Shown in pieces: positions 42,843-53,293 of a stretch of DNA of 64,000 bases. A program made the position numbers and the translations under genes. The notes under the pieces were generated by a model. It searched no databases, was not told where the DNA came from, and saw only the letters and a program-made list of their open reading frames with translations. The number at the start of each line of letters is the position of its first letter. Positions within the stretch are counted from its first letter, which is position 1. The DNA comes from Oscillospiraceae bacterium (lineage in GTDB: Bacteria > Bacillota > Clostridia > Oscillospirales > Oscillospiraceae): the NCBI GenBank assembly GCA_022846095.1, contig AP025583.1:1550001-1614000 (forward strand). Reading direction: 5' to 3'.

Positions 42843-44521
42843 ACTTCGCTTATCCAGGATGCGAAGAAGATGTATTGAAGGATGTGAGTTTCTCCATCCG
42901 GCGTTCAGAATTCGTGGTGCTTTGCGGCAAATCCGGGTGCGGCAAGAGCACCTTGCTGCGGCATCTGAAAAAGAATCTAATGCCATACGGAAAACTGGAG
43001 GGGCACATTCTGTACTGCGGTGAGGAAGTGGAGAATCTGGACGACCGCGTCAGCACTTCTCAGATCGGTTTTGTTCAACAAAATCCGGACAACCAGATTG
43101 TTACCGACAAAGTGTGGCATGAGCTGGCGTTCGGGTTGGAAAGCCTGGGGCTGGAGAGCCGCATTATGAAGCAGCGCGTCGCTGAAATGGCCAGCTTCTT
43201 TGGAATTCAGACATGGTTCCGCAAAAATGTCAGCGAGCTTTCCGGTGGGCAGAAACAGCTTTTGAATTTGGCATCCATTATGGTTATGCAGCCCAAACTC
43301 CTGATATTGGATGAACCCACCTCGCAGTTAGATCCCATTGCGGCTTCGGATTTCCTGGCTACGCTGAAAAAAATCAATACGGAGTTAGGAACAACGATCC
43401 TGATTTCCGAGCACCGATTGGAAGAGCTGCTTCCGATGGCGGATCGTGTATTGGTTATGGAGCACGGACAGCTTGCCATTGACGACGGGCCCCGGGAGGC
43501 GGCGGCTCTGGTTGCATCGGGTGTGTGCAGGGAAATGTTTTATGGACTTCCGGCGGTAGTAAAGATTGCGTCCGCGGTAAAACCAGAAGGCAGATTTCCC
43601 CTAACCGTGCGGGAGGGGCGCTTGTGGCTGGAGGAATGCCTTGGACAGCCGGGCCATGAGACGCCGGAGAAAAACAAGAGACCGCGACTGCGGCCTCATA
43701 CCGTAAAATCAGCGCAGAGTACGAGTATGCCAAGCGTGGTGTCGATGCATGATGTATGGTTCCGTTACGGAAAGACTTCTTTGGACACGCTGCGCGGCGT
43801 CGAATTAGCAGTACGCGAGGGTGAGCTGTTTGCCATTTTGGGTGGAAACGGTGTGGGAAAAACAACGACTTTGAAAGCGCTTACCCGGCTGGTCAAGCCA
43901 TACCGCGGCACGATTGAGATCCGGGGTAAGCGGCTGGAAAAACTCTCGGATATGGAACTGTTCCACCATGGACTTGCAATGCTGCCGCAAAACCCGCAGG
44001 CACTGTTCACGGAGATCACCGTCCGTGAGGAATTACTCGAAGCATTGTCCGATGAAAAACTTCCGGAGGATGAGCAGGCAGCCCGCGTGGCTGAGATTTC
44101 GAGAGAAATGGAACTTGACTCCCTGTTGGAGACGCATCCTTATGACCTCTCCGGCGGCGAGCAGCAGCGGCTGGCTTTGGGAAAAATTCTGCTGCGCCAG
44201 CCTGCGATTCTGCTGCTGGACGAGCCCACCAAGGGATTGGATCCCTTTTTTAAGCGAACGCTGGCCGATATCTTCAAGCGGTTATGCCAGAGCGGTATGA
44301 CAATACTGATGGTAACGCACGATATTGAGTTCTGTGCCGAGTATGCAGACCGGTGCGCCCTGTTCTTTGACGGTGAAATTGTTTCCTGTGGGACTCCGAA
44401 AGAGTTCTTTTCGGGAAATAGTTTTTACACCACCACGGCCAACCGAGTGGCGGGACAGTGGTTTCCAGATGCCATCACATGGGAGGAGGTAGCGGCTCGA
44501 TGCGGCGGGGATATCAAATAA
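42815..44521 (+). CDS. ECF transporter fused double ATPase (EcfA-EcfA')
   Basis: A 568-aa protein with two complete ABC domains that are separate proteins in most ECF systems. Domain 1: Walker A GKSGCGKST, signature LSGGQKQLLNLASI, Walker B LLILDEPTSQLD. Domain 2 (from about residue 308): Walker A GGNGVGKTT, signature LSGGEQQRLALGKIL, Walker B ILLLDEPTKGLD. The ATG at 42815 follows AGAGGAA and lies inside the end of the T-component gene. A linker of about 60 residues joins the domains. Confidence 0.92.
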   Translation: MEIISCSHVNFAYPGCEEDVLKDVSFSIRRSEFVVLCGKSGCGKSTLLRHLKKNLMPYGKLEGHILYCGEEVENLDDRVSTSQIGFVQQNPDNQIVTDKVWHELAFGLESLGLESRIMKQRVAEMASFFGIQTWFRKNVSELSGGQKQLLNLASIMVMQPKLLILDEPTSQLDPIAASDFLATLKKINTELGTTILISEHRLEELLPMADRVLVMEHGQLAIDDGPREAAALVASGVCREMFYGLPAVVKIASAVKPEGRFPLTVREGRLWLEECLGQPGHETPEKNKRPRLRPHTVKSAQSTSMPSVVSMHDVWFRYGKTSLDTLRGVELAVREGELFAILGGNGVGKTTTLKALTRLVKPYRGTIEIRGKRLEKLSDMELFHHGLAMLPQNPQALFTEITVREELLEALSDEKLPEDEQAARVAEISREMELDSLLETHPYDLSGGEQQRLALGKILLRQPAILLLDEPTKGLDPFFKRTLADIFKRLCQSGMTILMVTHDIEFCAEYADRCALFFDGEIVSCGTPKEFFSGNSFYTTTANRVAGQWFPDAITWEEVAARCGGDIK

Positions 44522-45441
44522 GTCAGGTAGAGACCGCCCACCGCAAGCGCACTGCCGTTTCATCGCTGCTTATTTTTATAGCGATTCCAGCGGTGATTAT
44601 TCTGGGGTTCACATTATTCAACGACCGAAAATATATCCTGGTCAGCTGGATGATTTTGGCTATGACTGTTGCACCGTTTTTTATGGTATTTGAAAAACGG
44701 AAACCAAAGGCGCGTGAAATCGTTCTGATTGCCATGATGTGTGCCCTAACGCTCTGCGTGCAGCTCCTGTGCCGTATGACCATTGCAATCCGCGCAGGAA
44801 CAGCAATTATAATTGCCAGCGGAATTGCGCTGGGGCCGGAGGCGGGTTTTCTGATCGGCGCCCTGTCCAGGTTTGTACTGAATTTTTATGAAGGGCAGGG
44901 ACCGTGGACGCCCTGGCAGATGTTTTGCTGGGGACTGTTGGGCTTCCTGGCCGGTCTGGCCTTTAACCGGGCCACGGTGGAAAAACTCAAGTCCAGGGAT
45001 TTTAAGGTGGTGATGGGACCGCTGCTGTGTGTGGTATTTGCGGTCCTGACTGCCTACCTTCTTTACTTGCTTTTCCCACCGGTAGACAACGGCTCTTTTC
45101 TAGGCTGGCGCTTATATGTTTTCGGCGCCATTGGTTTACTGCTGGGCGTATTGGTACAGCGGAAACGCCTTCCGGTAGACGACATCACCTTGACTGTTTT
45201 TACGTTTTTTACAACGTTTATCATTTACGGCGGGCTGATGAATATCTGCGCCATGGTTACCGCGGCCAGTATCCCGGGAGGAAATGAGATCAGCTGGGAC
45301 ACGATGAAGCTGCTTTACATCTCCGGCGTGCCCTATGATGCAGCGCATGCCGGTTCCGCGGCGATTTTCAACTTTATCTTTGGGGATAAAATCATCAGGA
45401 AATTGGAGCGAATCAAGCTGAAATACGGAATCTATCGGTGA
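44500..45441 (+). CDS. ECF transporter substrate-binding (S) component, predicted corrinoid
   Basis: A 313-aa membrane protein with about eight helices; AREIVLIAMMCALTLCVQLL and GIALGPEAGFLIGALSRFVLNFY are typical of S components (an Ala-x-x-x-Ala-type docking helix and a Gly-rich loop). It is larger than vitamin S components such as RibU or ThiT and resembles the CbrT-like group. The ATG at 44500 follows GGGAGGAGG and overlaps the ATPase gene. Specificity for cobalamin or cobinamide is inferred from the surrounding cobU, DUF4430 and riboswitches. Confidence 0.8.
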   Translation: MRRGYQISQVETAHRKRTAVSSLLIFIAIPAVIILGFTLFNDRKYILVSWMILAMTVAPFFMVFEKRKPKAREIVLIAMMCALTLCVQLLCRMTIAIRAGTAIIIASGIALGPEAGFLIGALSRFVLNFYEGQGPWTPWQMFCWGLLGFLAGLAFNRATVEKLKSRDFKVVMGPLLCVVFAVLTAYLLYLLFPPVDNGSFLGWRLYVFGAIGLLLGVLVQRKRLPVDDITLTVFTFFTTFIIYGGLMNICAMVTAASIPGGNEISWDTMKLLYISGVPYDAAHAGSAAIFNFIFGDKIIRKLERIKLKYGIYR

Positions 45442-45452
45442 GGAGTGGATGC

Positions 45453-46010
45453 ATGACAGTCTTTATCACAGGTGGGTGCAAAAATGGGAAATCCACTTTC
45501 GCTTTGCAATGTGCGCTGAGCCTGTCAGAAAGACGCCCGCGTTATTATGTAGCAACCATGGAGCCCCCATGTGACGCCGATGAATTGGAGCGGATACGCA
45601 TCCACAGAGCGGCACGGGCGGGCAAGGGATTTGTAACCCTGGAACAGGGACGAAACTTGCCTGTTTGCTTGGAACAGGCGGATCATAGCGGTGTTTTTTT
45701 GCTGGACAGCGTCACGGCGCTGCTGGCCAATGAGATGTTCCCCACCAATGCACAGCCTGATGAGACCGCGACAGAGCGTATAGCGGCTGATCTGGGGACT
45801 TTTCTCGGCGCCGTGGAACATGCCGTCGTGGTCAGCGATTATCTGTACGGAGATGGAATTGCTTACGATCCTGTGACCGAACGATATAGGCGAGGCTTGG
45901 CATACCTGGATCGGTTCCTGGCAGAGCGTTGTGACTGCGTTGTGGAAATCTGTCTTGGGCGTCCGGTCGCTCATAAAGGCCGCCTGCCAGCGTTGGAGGG
46001 AAAAACATAA
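45453..46010 (+). CDS. cobU: Adenosylcobinamide kinase/guanylyltransferase
   Basis: A 185-aa CobU-family protein. CobU phosphorylates adenosylcobinamide and adds GMP, the step that lets imported cobinamide enter cobalamin assembly. The P-loop is GGCKNGKSTFA (residues 6-16), followed by RIRIHRAARAGKGFVTLEQ (substrate loop), FLLDSVTALLANEMF (Walker B region) and VVSDYLYGDGIAYDP. The ATG follows GGTGAGGAG. Presence inside the ECF operon points to salvage of incomplete corrinoids. Confidence 0.88.
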   Translation: MTVFITGGCKNGKSTFALQCALSLSERRPRYYVATMEPPCDADELERIRIHRAARAGKGFVTLEQGRNLPVCLEQADHSGVFLLDSVTALLANEMFPTNAQPDETATERIAADLGTFLGAVEHAVVVSDYLYGDGIAYDPVTERYRRGLAYLDRFLAERCDCVVEICLGRPVAHKGRLPALEGKT

Positions 46011-46372
46011 TGGATATCATCATTGGCGGCGTCTATCAGGGAAAGCTGGATTATGCAAAAGCGCAATTCAGCTTGACTGATTCTGATGTGTTTTTCTGCA
46101 GCGAATGTCCTGTGCTCGACTTGACGAAGCGATGTATTTACGGCTTTGAACAATACCTGCGGGCTTGTGCGCAAAGCAGCATCCTGCCGCAGACGGAATA
46201 TCCGGCGGAAACGGTGTTGATCTGTGAGGATATTTTTTGCGGCATCGTCCCGATGGAAGATTTGGAACGCAAATGGCGCGATTTAGCCGGTCGTACTCTC
46301 ACTGTTTTAGCTTCCAAAGCGAACACGGTTACTCGTATTTTCTGCGGGCTGCCGCAGCAGCTGAAACCATAA
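46010..46372 (+). CDS. Small CobU-like protein
   Basis: A 120-aa protein resembling a shortened CobU. The N-terminus IIIGGVYQGKLDYAK is a P-loop with Leu in place of the last Ser/Thr, and the C-terminus CGIVPMEDLERKWRDLAGRT with VTRIFCGLPQQLK matches the end of CobU-type proteins. The substrate-binding middle part is mostly missing. It begins exactly at the last base of cobU (TAATGG), so both are made together; they could form a complex or this one may be regulatory. Confidence 0.75.
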   Translation: MDIIIGGVYQGKLDYAKAQFSLTDSDVFFCSECPVLDLTKRCIYGFEQYLRACAQSSILPQTEYPAETVLICEDIFCGIVPMEDLERKWRDLAGRTLTVLASKANTVTRIFCGLPQQLKP

Positions 46373-46401
46373 ATAAGACGATCATCAAAAAAAGAATATC
46401 A

Positions 46402-46575
46402 TGGTACTATCCTGCCGGGAAACTCCCGAAGGGCGGAATGGGGTGAAAAGCCCCGCGAGCGGGTCACTGTGATGCCTCCGGAGAGAGGATAAGTCAGATA
46501 CGCCGGACAGTATCTTTGTACCTGCCTGCACCGGGACATGCGCGACAACTGCCGGACTCCCGGCAGTTGTTTTTG
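46402..46575 (+). promoter_or_regulatory. Cobalamin riboswitch with terminator, upstream of giant SLH gene
   Basis: Outer helix GGTAC (46403-46407) pairs with GTACC (46518-46522). The core GGAATGGGGTGAAAAGCCCC, GAGCGGGTCACTGTGATGCC and the B12-box-like AAGTCAGATACGCCGG (46491-46506) follow the cobalamin aptamer order. A terminator stem (46545-46555 with 46560-46570) and TTTTT come next. The gene at 46669 should be made when cobalamin is scarce. Confidence 0.85.
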
Positions 46576-46668
46576 CATCTTTGGTACAAAAGCAATCCGC
46601 ACCTATATCATACCATGTGCGGTTTATATAAATTGAAACACATGAGCTAAAAAGGAGGATTATCACAC

Positions 46669-49600
46669 ATGAAAAAAAGAGTCCTATCTCTGCTGCTTGT
46701 GCTAGTTATGGCGGTCGGCATGCTGCCCGTCAGCGCCATGGCAGCAGAAGGGGAACCGGCGCCAGCGCCGGTCTTTCAAACGAATTTGAAAGAGCCGGAA
46801 GTAACGTATTACAGCGACAGTTCCATTCGCGCTCTATCAATTCAGATAACAAAAGATGAAGCAAGTTATACGAAAGACACATTGGAGATAAAATGGCAGA
46901 GCTCTAATAGCGGAGAAGAAGGGAGCTTTTCGGATGCCAAAGATGGTGTGTTCAACTTCTTGCTCTCGAGCAGCTACAAACCGGATATCCAGCCGGGCGA
47001 GACCAAGTATTACCGGGCAAAGGTAACCAATAACGGCCTTGGAGAAGGCATGACGCCCACAACGGTATATTCCGCAGTGACAAAGATTGTGGTTTTAGAG
47101 GAAGCGGCGCCAATTCCGGCGAAGCTTACCTTCCAACCTGCAGCAAAGCTGGCTGGAGAGGAGGGGAATTATACCACCGAAGCTGCCGGGGATATCAATG
47201 CGGAAGTGAAAAATTATTGGGGCGGCGACGAAGTAACCAACATCAGCACCGGCAATGTGAGCAATGTATCGATCAACAGCTGGGATACGGTCAAATATGA
47301 CTTCACGGGCTGGCTGATGCAGGGGCAGGACGGCCTGCAGAAACTGCTTTCCATGCATGACAGCACAGAATATTTGGAGGTGCTGAAGGTTGCCGACGAA
47401 ACGGCGTGGGCAGCGTATGTGAGTGCCTCTGATCTGGTTGTGCAGAGCTATATCTATACAGGTACACCAAATACGTATGCACTGCGTTTTAATACATCGG
47501 TCGAGATTCTCAAGGACTTCTCCATCACACCAGTGTTCACGGAGAAGGCAGCGCCTCAGCATACCTTGACGCTGGAACGGGCGAAGCACGGTACAGCTTC
47601 CTATATTCGCGAGGGGGAAAGCGAGACTTACACGCTGACTGCCGCAGCCGATAAAAACTACTTGTTTGCCCGCTGGGAGCAGTCTGCCGACAACGGCAGC
47701 ACATGGACGCCCGTTGAAAGTAGCACCGCAAAAATGCAGGTTACGCTGGCTGCCGATACCTCCTATCGGGCGGTCTTTGTTCCCATTTCCATTGAGGAGA
47801 TGAGCTTCGCCAGCTATTACCTTCCCTCTTCGGGAGACAACTGGACAGTTCGTCTGGATGTGGAAATGAGCGCGAACTTACAGGAAACCACCCCGTTTAC
47901 GGTCAATGTCTATGAGGGCAGCAACAGCACTGGAACTCTGTTGGAAACTGTGCAGGTAGATGTATATCGGGGTTCCGCAAAGCGCACGATTGAGGTGGAT
48001 TTGACCAAGCGGCCCAGCTCGGATACGACTCCCATCTATGTGACTGCCACGTTGCTGGGCGGGGAACCGGTAGGTGCGAGCAGGACTCTCTGCGGCACGT
48101 TGGATATGGAGCAGACAAGCCTTGAGGTGGACTGCGTCGCGGAGACGTTCATGAAGGACTCCGACTACGGGTATTTGCAGTTTTCCGCCACTTGTGAACC
48201 CAATGCGGTCATCACATGGTCGGGCGGTAATGACGAACTGGGGCAACCCGGTCAGGCGGGCACCGCCGTGATTGAGGCAGATACAGGTAAGGTGACCTTT
48301 ACCCGGTTTTACAGCAATAATTCAAAGACATTTTATGCCGATGCTGGGGACGGACGTGTTGGCAAGATTGTTGTTTCTTTTATAAGAGGCAAGGATGTCG
48401 TGAAATTGGGTGAAACGGCTCTAACTGTTCTTGCAGGCGAGACAAACGAATACGCTTACAAGAGCACATTGCCCAAGCTCAAGGAAGCACAGGTTAAGGT
48501 GACATCTTCCGACGAAAGCATTTTTACTGCTGCGGTTACGACAAAAGAAGTGCCGGGGATGTTTTTCCCGGAGGTAGTCCTTGATAAAGTTACCATTACC
48601 GGCGTGAAGGCAGGAACGGCCGAACTGAGCATCGCGCTGACGAACGGCGGCGTTTGGACGTGCCCTGTCACCGTCACCAGCAGCGACATCGCCGTTGAGG
48701 GTATTACTGTAACTCCCAAAACCGCAGAACTCAATGTGGGCGGCACAACGGTGCTCTCTGCCGTTACCGCACCGGCCACTGCCGCTGTTACCGTGACCTA
48801 CTCCAGCTCGAAGGAGGATGTGGCCCGGGTAAACGCTAATACCGGCGTGGTCACTGCAATCGGCGCAGGCGAGGCCGTTATTACTGCGACAGCTACCGAC
48901 GGCAGCGGAAAGACCGTCACTGACACCTGTGTTGTCACCGTGACGGATGCTGCCTATACTGTGAAAGTTTATGTACCAACTGCGGCAGGGACTGCCGCGT
49001 TCTATCCCACTACCGGCTTTGACACCGCTGGCAGAGATACTTTTGCGGAAGAGTCCGCCATCGCCGCTGCTTCCGCTGTTGAAGGAGACTACACCGTTTA
49101 TACCATGTCTCTTGAACCGGGGACCTACTCCTTCCGGGGCACGAGTTCCGGCGGCCAGAGCATGGGCGGCGGCTGCTTTGCCATTCCGGAGGCAGATACC
49201 GCTGCCGGAACGCGGGATGTGAGCATCTACCTGCGTCAGGTGGAGTTCTCCGTTACCAACAGCGAAATCACGGCGGACGACCTTACCCTGACGGTGAAAA
49301 ACACGCTGGGAACGGTCACGCTGGGAGCGGCCGGTGCCAATGCGTCTGGACAGCTGAACTTCTCTACTTTGATGTATGCCAAGGGCGGCACAATGTTGTA
49401 CTCTGTGACGGCCACGCCGAACGAGGATTATATGCAGTCCAATCATGTGGGCGTTTTGGCGCTTACACAGAGCATAGAGCAAGGCACAGATACCCAGAGC
49501 GTATCCATGACGTTGCCTGCTGCGACGGCTTTGACGCTCACCGTGCCTTCCGGAGCGAAGGCTGAATTGGCCATTGCCTCTCGTTACCAGGGTGTAGCCC

Positions 49601-52600
49601 ATGTGCCTGTTGCCGCTGTTGGCCAGCCCAAGACAGAGGCTGGGAAGGATACCTATAGCTTCCTCATTGGAAAAGGCGTCTATGAATATCGCGTCAGCGG
49701 AACAGATTATGTCACGTATATTGGCACTACCCCGGTAGACAGCGACACGGTGGCCATAGAGGTCACCGAAGCACAGCTGAAGCCCGCAGGAAAAACGGCA
49801 GCCACTTTGGACCGGGATACTAAGTCCAATGGCGGAGCCAATGTGGGCGATATTCTGATGAATAACAATACTCAGGGATATCTGAAGCTGAATGCCAATG
49901 CGACCTACCAGCTCTCTCCCATGCGTCAGTGGTGGGGCAGCAATGCTACATGGGAAATGGGCGGAAATTATTACATTCTGGAGCCCGATTTCCACTATAC
50001 AGTTGTGGGATTGGATGGTCAGCCGAACAGCAGCGTGATCACCGTAGACGAAAACGGGAAAATCTCCGCCGTGGGCGCTGGCACAGCCATTGTTCTCATT
50101 ACCTACGATGCTATGACGGTGAATTACCACGACGGCGCCAAGGTGTCCTATGATAACTATGACCCCAACGGTTTCTTCGGCGCTATCTGGCCGGAGAACA
50201 CCGGTGTGCTGGTCGTCTCTGTGGATGCCGCCGCCAGCGGCATTGACACCGGTTTGGTAATCAACACAGATAAGACGGTTTCGGATAAGCTGGACGGAGT
50301 GGCTTTGGACGCCGACTACGATGTCATCTACTTCATGGATGAGCAAGGCGAGTATACCTTTACCCCGGGCGCAGGGGTTACCGCCGTGTCTGTGGCCAAT
50401 CCGACAATCAGTGATGGAAAGATGAGCTTTACCGGATTTACCGCTCTCACCGCCGGTCAGGACGGCCGGTATACGGTTCCGTTGACGGAAGGGCGCAATA
50501 TTGTGAAGGTGGACAGCGCCAAGGGATCGGAGTATCAGGTCATTACAGCCAAGCAGGTCGATGTGACCGTCAACGGAAAGCCGCTGGAAGATGCTGTCCT
50601 TGTCCCCGGTGAGAAGGTCAGCATTCAGTTCGACACGCTCTATAACCCGGTCAACCGGATGTATGCCTATAACACCAGTGCGGCAGCGGTATATTTTAAT
50701 GTCAGCGGCTATGAGGGAAAAAGTGCCGGCAATGGCCGCGGCGGCTATGGTTACTACTTCTTTGCATCCAATCCATACAATCAGGTCGTGGAGCATCTTG
50801 TCTCGGCCGGGAAAGATGATTCGGGATACGGCAACTCCATGGTCAATGTGGGCGATGAACTGACTGTTCCGGCAGATTTTGATGGGGATGTCTTCACGCT
50901 CTCCAACGGCGCGTTCAATGTGGGCGGCTTTTCTCACTATAAGTTCGGTGAACACCGCACAAAAATGGGGCAAAGCACCAGTGGAATGTCCGCCAATATG
51001 CTCTCTTATTTCGGGCAGCTGCCGGACATCTCTATCCCGGTTGGAGGAAAGTTGGACAGCATCAATGTGACAACGCAGCCTGAGATGACGGAGTATTGTA
51101 TCGGTGATGTGTTTGACCCTGCCGGTATGAAAGTGACGGCCACCTATCAGGGAAGCGAAGGGAGCTTTACCAAAGAAATCGATGGCTACACCTACGATAC
51201 CGTCGCGTTTACAGAGGCTGGCACGAAAACAATCACCATCAGCTACACCCATGGAGGCGTGACAAAGACGACTTCCATCCAGGTTACAGTTAAAAATGCC
51301 ACATTGGAGAAAATAGAGGTTACCACTCCGCCTAATAAAACTGCATACAGTGTAGGAGCGGCTTTTGATCCTACCGGCATGGTAGTTACTGCCACCTATA
51401 GTGACGGCAGTACCAAAGCAATCACCGGGTACACTTACAGCCCTGAAACCTTCAGCGCAGGCGACAAAACGGTCACCATCACCTATGGCGGAAAGACTGC
51501 GGTTGTGGATGTGCAGCTCGGCTTGGTGACCCAAATTGCCATTACTACACCGCCTGCCAAAACTACGTATAAGGCTGGAGAAGGATTCAGTCCGGACGGC
51601 ATGGTGGTTACCGCAACTTATAGCGATGGAAGTACAGTCGTTACCACCGACTACAACTATACGCCCTCCGGGAAATTGGCTGTGGGTGACTCCGCTGTAA
51701 CAATCACATACACGGGCAGCGATGCAGACAGCACTTTGCAGCCTGTGACGCAGAGGATTACTGTTACGGAATCCTCCGGCGGAGAGGTGGATCCTGATTA
51801 CGACTCCATTACCGTCACCATCTCCTATAGTGATAAAGGCGAATTTGTCACCGGCGTGGATGGTACCGTGCTATGCAATGCACCTGTTACCGTCTATGAT
51901 AAAGATCAGGACGGACGCTATACCATGGGAGACGCTTTTGCCGCACTGCATGAGATGTATTACTCTGGCGGTGCATCAGGTTATGAAGAAATAGACACTG
52001 ACGGCGGCGGTTGGGTCAATAAATTCTGGGGTAATCGTTCAGGTAACATTTCTTATGTCCTGAATCACAGTTGGGTTAACGGACCTAAGACGGAAATTGA
52101 AGGTAACGATAAGCTTGCAGTTTATGCATATAAGGATCTTGTTCAGTATTCCGATCTTTATACTTGGTTTGAAGAAGACAGTTATAATGCATCCGTTGGT
52201 ACTGAGAAAGTCTTTACGGTTCATGGCATCAATGTCATGAACAGCAGCGAGAATCGGGACAGCGCGGCAACTCCGGTCAATGCTGCTGTTACCGTATATG
52301 ACGAAGACGGCCGCGTTGTTTCGGCCATGGCTACAACGACGGACGAGAACGGTCAATTTGTGTTAACGTTCGCTTCTGCTGGCACCTACACAGTTGAAAT
52401 CAGCGGAACCTGTGATTATACCTGCGAAGCGTATGGCGGATCTTCCGGGACATCTTACACGGACGCAACTGTTGTTCCGTCCCGTTGTGAGGTTGTTGTA
52501 AGCGGCGGCAGCGGCGCGCCGGACGGTGCGACCGGCGAAGATGACAAGAAAGCGGCGGATAAAGTCGCAGCGCTGATCGACGCCATCGGTACCGTCACCA

Positions 52601-53289
52601 AGGACAGCGGCAAGAAAATTGAGGCGGCCCGCAAGGCTTATGATGCGTTGACCGGGACACAAAAGAAACTTGTCGGCAATTACTCCAAGCTGACCGCGGC
52701 TGAGAAAGAGTTTGCAAAACTAACTGGAAGCCTGCCTTTCATGGATGTGCAGAAGCATTGGGCGCTGGAAGCAATCAAGTATGCTTATACCAACGATCTG
52801 ATGAATGGAGTCAGCGATACCGCGTTCAGCCCCGACAGCACGCTCAACCGCGCCATGCTGGCTACGATCCTCTATCGCCTGGAGGGTGAGCCTGCCGTTA
52901 AGGGTAGGAATACCTACGCCGATGTGGCAGCTGATACCTGGTACACCGACGCCGTCATCTGGGCAAGCGAAAACGGGATTGTAACCGGCTACGGAGAAGG
53001 CAAGTTCGGGCCCACCGACAACATTACCCGGGAACAGATGGCTGTGATGCTGTACCGGTATGCGGAGTATAAGAAGTACGACACAACAGTGGCGGGTATG
53101 TCAGTGAAAGAATACGCGGACTACGAAGCGATTTCGGAGTGGGCGCTTGAGGCGATGGCTTGGGCCAACGCGGAGGGCCTCATTACCGGCCGCACCGCTT
53201 CGACCATCGTCCCCAGCGGCACAGCCACCCGCGCGGAAGCCGCTACCATCCTTATGCGCTTCCTGGAGAGCGCGGCGGCAAACAAATAA
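46669..53289 (+). CDS. Giant SLH surface protein with Ig-like and DUF4430-like domains
   Basis: A 2206-aa secreted protein. Signal peptide: basic start, LLLVLVMAVGMLPVSAMA. The first 670 residues are beta-rich (including a Listeria-type repeat region around LTLERAKHGTASYIREGE). A BIG2 Ig-like domain lies at about 674-760 (EGITVTPKTAELNVGGTT). Three group-3 Ig-like repeats lie at about 1461-1700, each with ITTPP-like starts and GMVVTATYSDGST. A DUF4430-like domain is at about 1708-1825 (VTISYSDKGEFVTGVDGTVL to LAVYAYKD). After a helical spacer come three SLH domains (2023-2204). It follows AAAGGAGG and a cobalamin riboswitch, so it is most likely a surface corrinoid-capture or scaffold protein. 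Confidence 0.88.
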   Translation: MKKRVLSLLLVLVMAVGMLPVSAMAAEGEPAPAPVFQTNLKEPEVTYYSDSSIRALSIQITKDEASYTKDTLEIKWQSSNSGEEGSFSDAKDGVFNFLLSSSYKPDIQPGETKYYRAKVTNNGLGEGMTPTTVYSAVTKIVVLEEAAPIPAKLTFQPAAKLAGEEGNYTTEAAGDINAEVKNYWGGDEVTNISTGNVSNVSINSWDTVKYDFTGWLMQGQDGLQKLLSMHDSTEYLEVLKVADETAWAAYVSASDLVVQSYIYTGTPNTYALRFNTSVEILKDFSITPVFTEKAAPQHTLTLERAKHGTASYIREGESETYTLTAAADKNYLFARWEQSADNGSTWTPVESSTAKMQVTLAADTSYRAVFVPISIEEMSFASYYLPSSGDNWTVRLDVEMSANLQETTPFTVNVYEGSNSTGTLLETVQVDVYRGSAKRTIEVDLTKRPSSDTTPIYVTATLLGGEPVGASRTLCGTLDMEQTSLEVDCVAETFMKDSDYGYLQFSATCEPNAVITWSGGNDELGQPGQAGTAVIEADTGKVTFTRFYSNNSKTFYADAGDGRVGKIVVSFIRGKDVVKLGETALTVLAGETNEYAYKSTLPKLKEAQVKVTSSDESIFTAAVTTKEVPGMFFPEVVLDKVTITGVKAGTAELSIALTNGGVWTCPVTVTSSDIAVEGITVTPKTAELNVGGTTVLSAVTAPATAAVTVTYSSSKEDVARVNANTGVVTAIGAGEAVITATATDGSGKTVTDTCVVTVTDAAYTVKVYVPTAAGTAAFYPTTGFDTAGRDTFAEESAIAAASAVEGDYTVYTMSLEPGTYSFRGTSSGGQSMGGGCFAIPEADTAAGTRDVSIYLRQVEFSVTNSEITADDLTLTVKNTLGTVTLGAAGANASGQLNFSTLMYAKGGTMLYSVTATPNEDYMQSNHVGVLALTQSIEQGTDTQSVSMTLPAATALTLTVPSGAKAELAIASRYQGVAHVPVAAVGQPKTEAGKDTYSFLIGKGVYEYRVSGTDYVTYIGTTPVDSDTVAIEVTEAQLKPAGKTAATLDRDTKSNGGANVGDILMNNNTQGYLKLNANATYQLSPMRQWWGSNATWEMGGNYYILEPDFHYTVVGLDGQPNSSVITVDENGKISAVGAGTAIVLITYDAMTVNYHDGAKVSYDNYDPNGFFGAIWPENTGVLVVSVDAAASGIDTGLVINTDKTVSDKLDGVALDADYDVIYFMDEQGEYTFTPGAGVTAVSVANPTISDGKMSFTGFTALTAGQDGRYTVPLTEGRNIVKVDSAKGSEYQVITAKQVDVTVNGKPLEDAVLVPGEKVSIQFDTLYNPVNRMYAYNTSAAAVYFNVSGYEGKSAGNGRGGYGYYFFASNPYNQVVEHLVSAGKDDSGYGNSMVNVGDELTVPADFDGDVFTLSNGAFNVGGFSHYKFGEHRTKMGQSTSGMSANMLSYFGQLPDISIPVGGKLDSINVTTQPEMTEYCIGDVFDPAGMKVTATYQGSEGSFTKEIDGYTYDTVAFTEAGTKTITISYTHGGVTKTTSIQVTVKNATLEKIEVTTPPNKTAYSVGAAFDPTGMVVTATYSDGSTKAITGYTYSPETFSAGDKTVTITYGGKTAVVDVQLGLVTQIAITTPPAKTTYKAGEGFSPDGMVVTATYSDGSTVVTTDYNYTPSGKLAVGDSAVTITYTGSDADSTLQPVTQRITVTESSGGEVDPDYDSITVTISYSDKGEFVTGVDGTVLCNAPVTVYDKDQDGRYTMGDAFAALHEMYYSGGASGYEEIDTDGGGWVNKFWGNRSGNISYVLNHSWVNGPKTEIEGNDKLAVYAYKDLVQYSDLYTWFEEDSYNASVGTEKVFTVHGINVMNSSENRDSAATPVNAAVTVYDEDGRVVSAMATTTDENGQFVLTFASAGTYTVEISGTCDYTCEAYGGSSGTSYTDATVVPSRCEVVVSGGSGAPDGATGEDDKKAADKVAALIDAIGTVTKDSGKKIEAARKAYDALTGTQKKLVGNYSKLTAAEKEFAKLTGSLPFMDVQKHWALEAIKYAYTNDLMNGVSDTAFSPDSTLNRAMLATILYRLEGEPAVKGRNTYADVAADTWYTDAVIWASENGIVTGYGEGKFGPTDNITREQMAVMLYRYAEYKKYDTTVAGMSVKEYADYEAISEWALEAMAWANAEGLITGRTASTIVPSGTATRAEAATILMRFLESAAANK

Positions 53290-53293
53290 ATAA

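Noticed and set aside
48421-51534. Open frame of 1037 codons on the minus strand inside the giant SLH gene
   Set aside because: The plus-strand gene has signal peptide, Ig-like, DUF4430-like and SLH domains; the antisense frame has none and no ribosome site.
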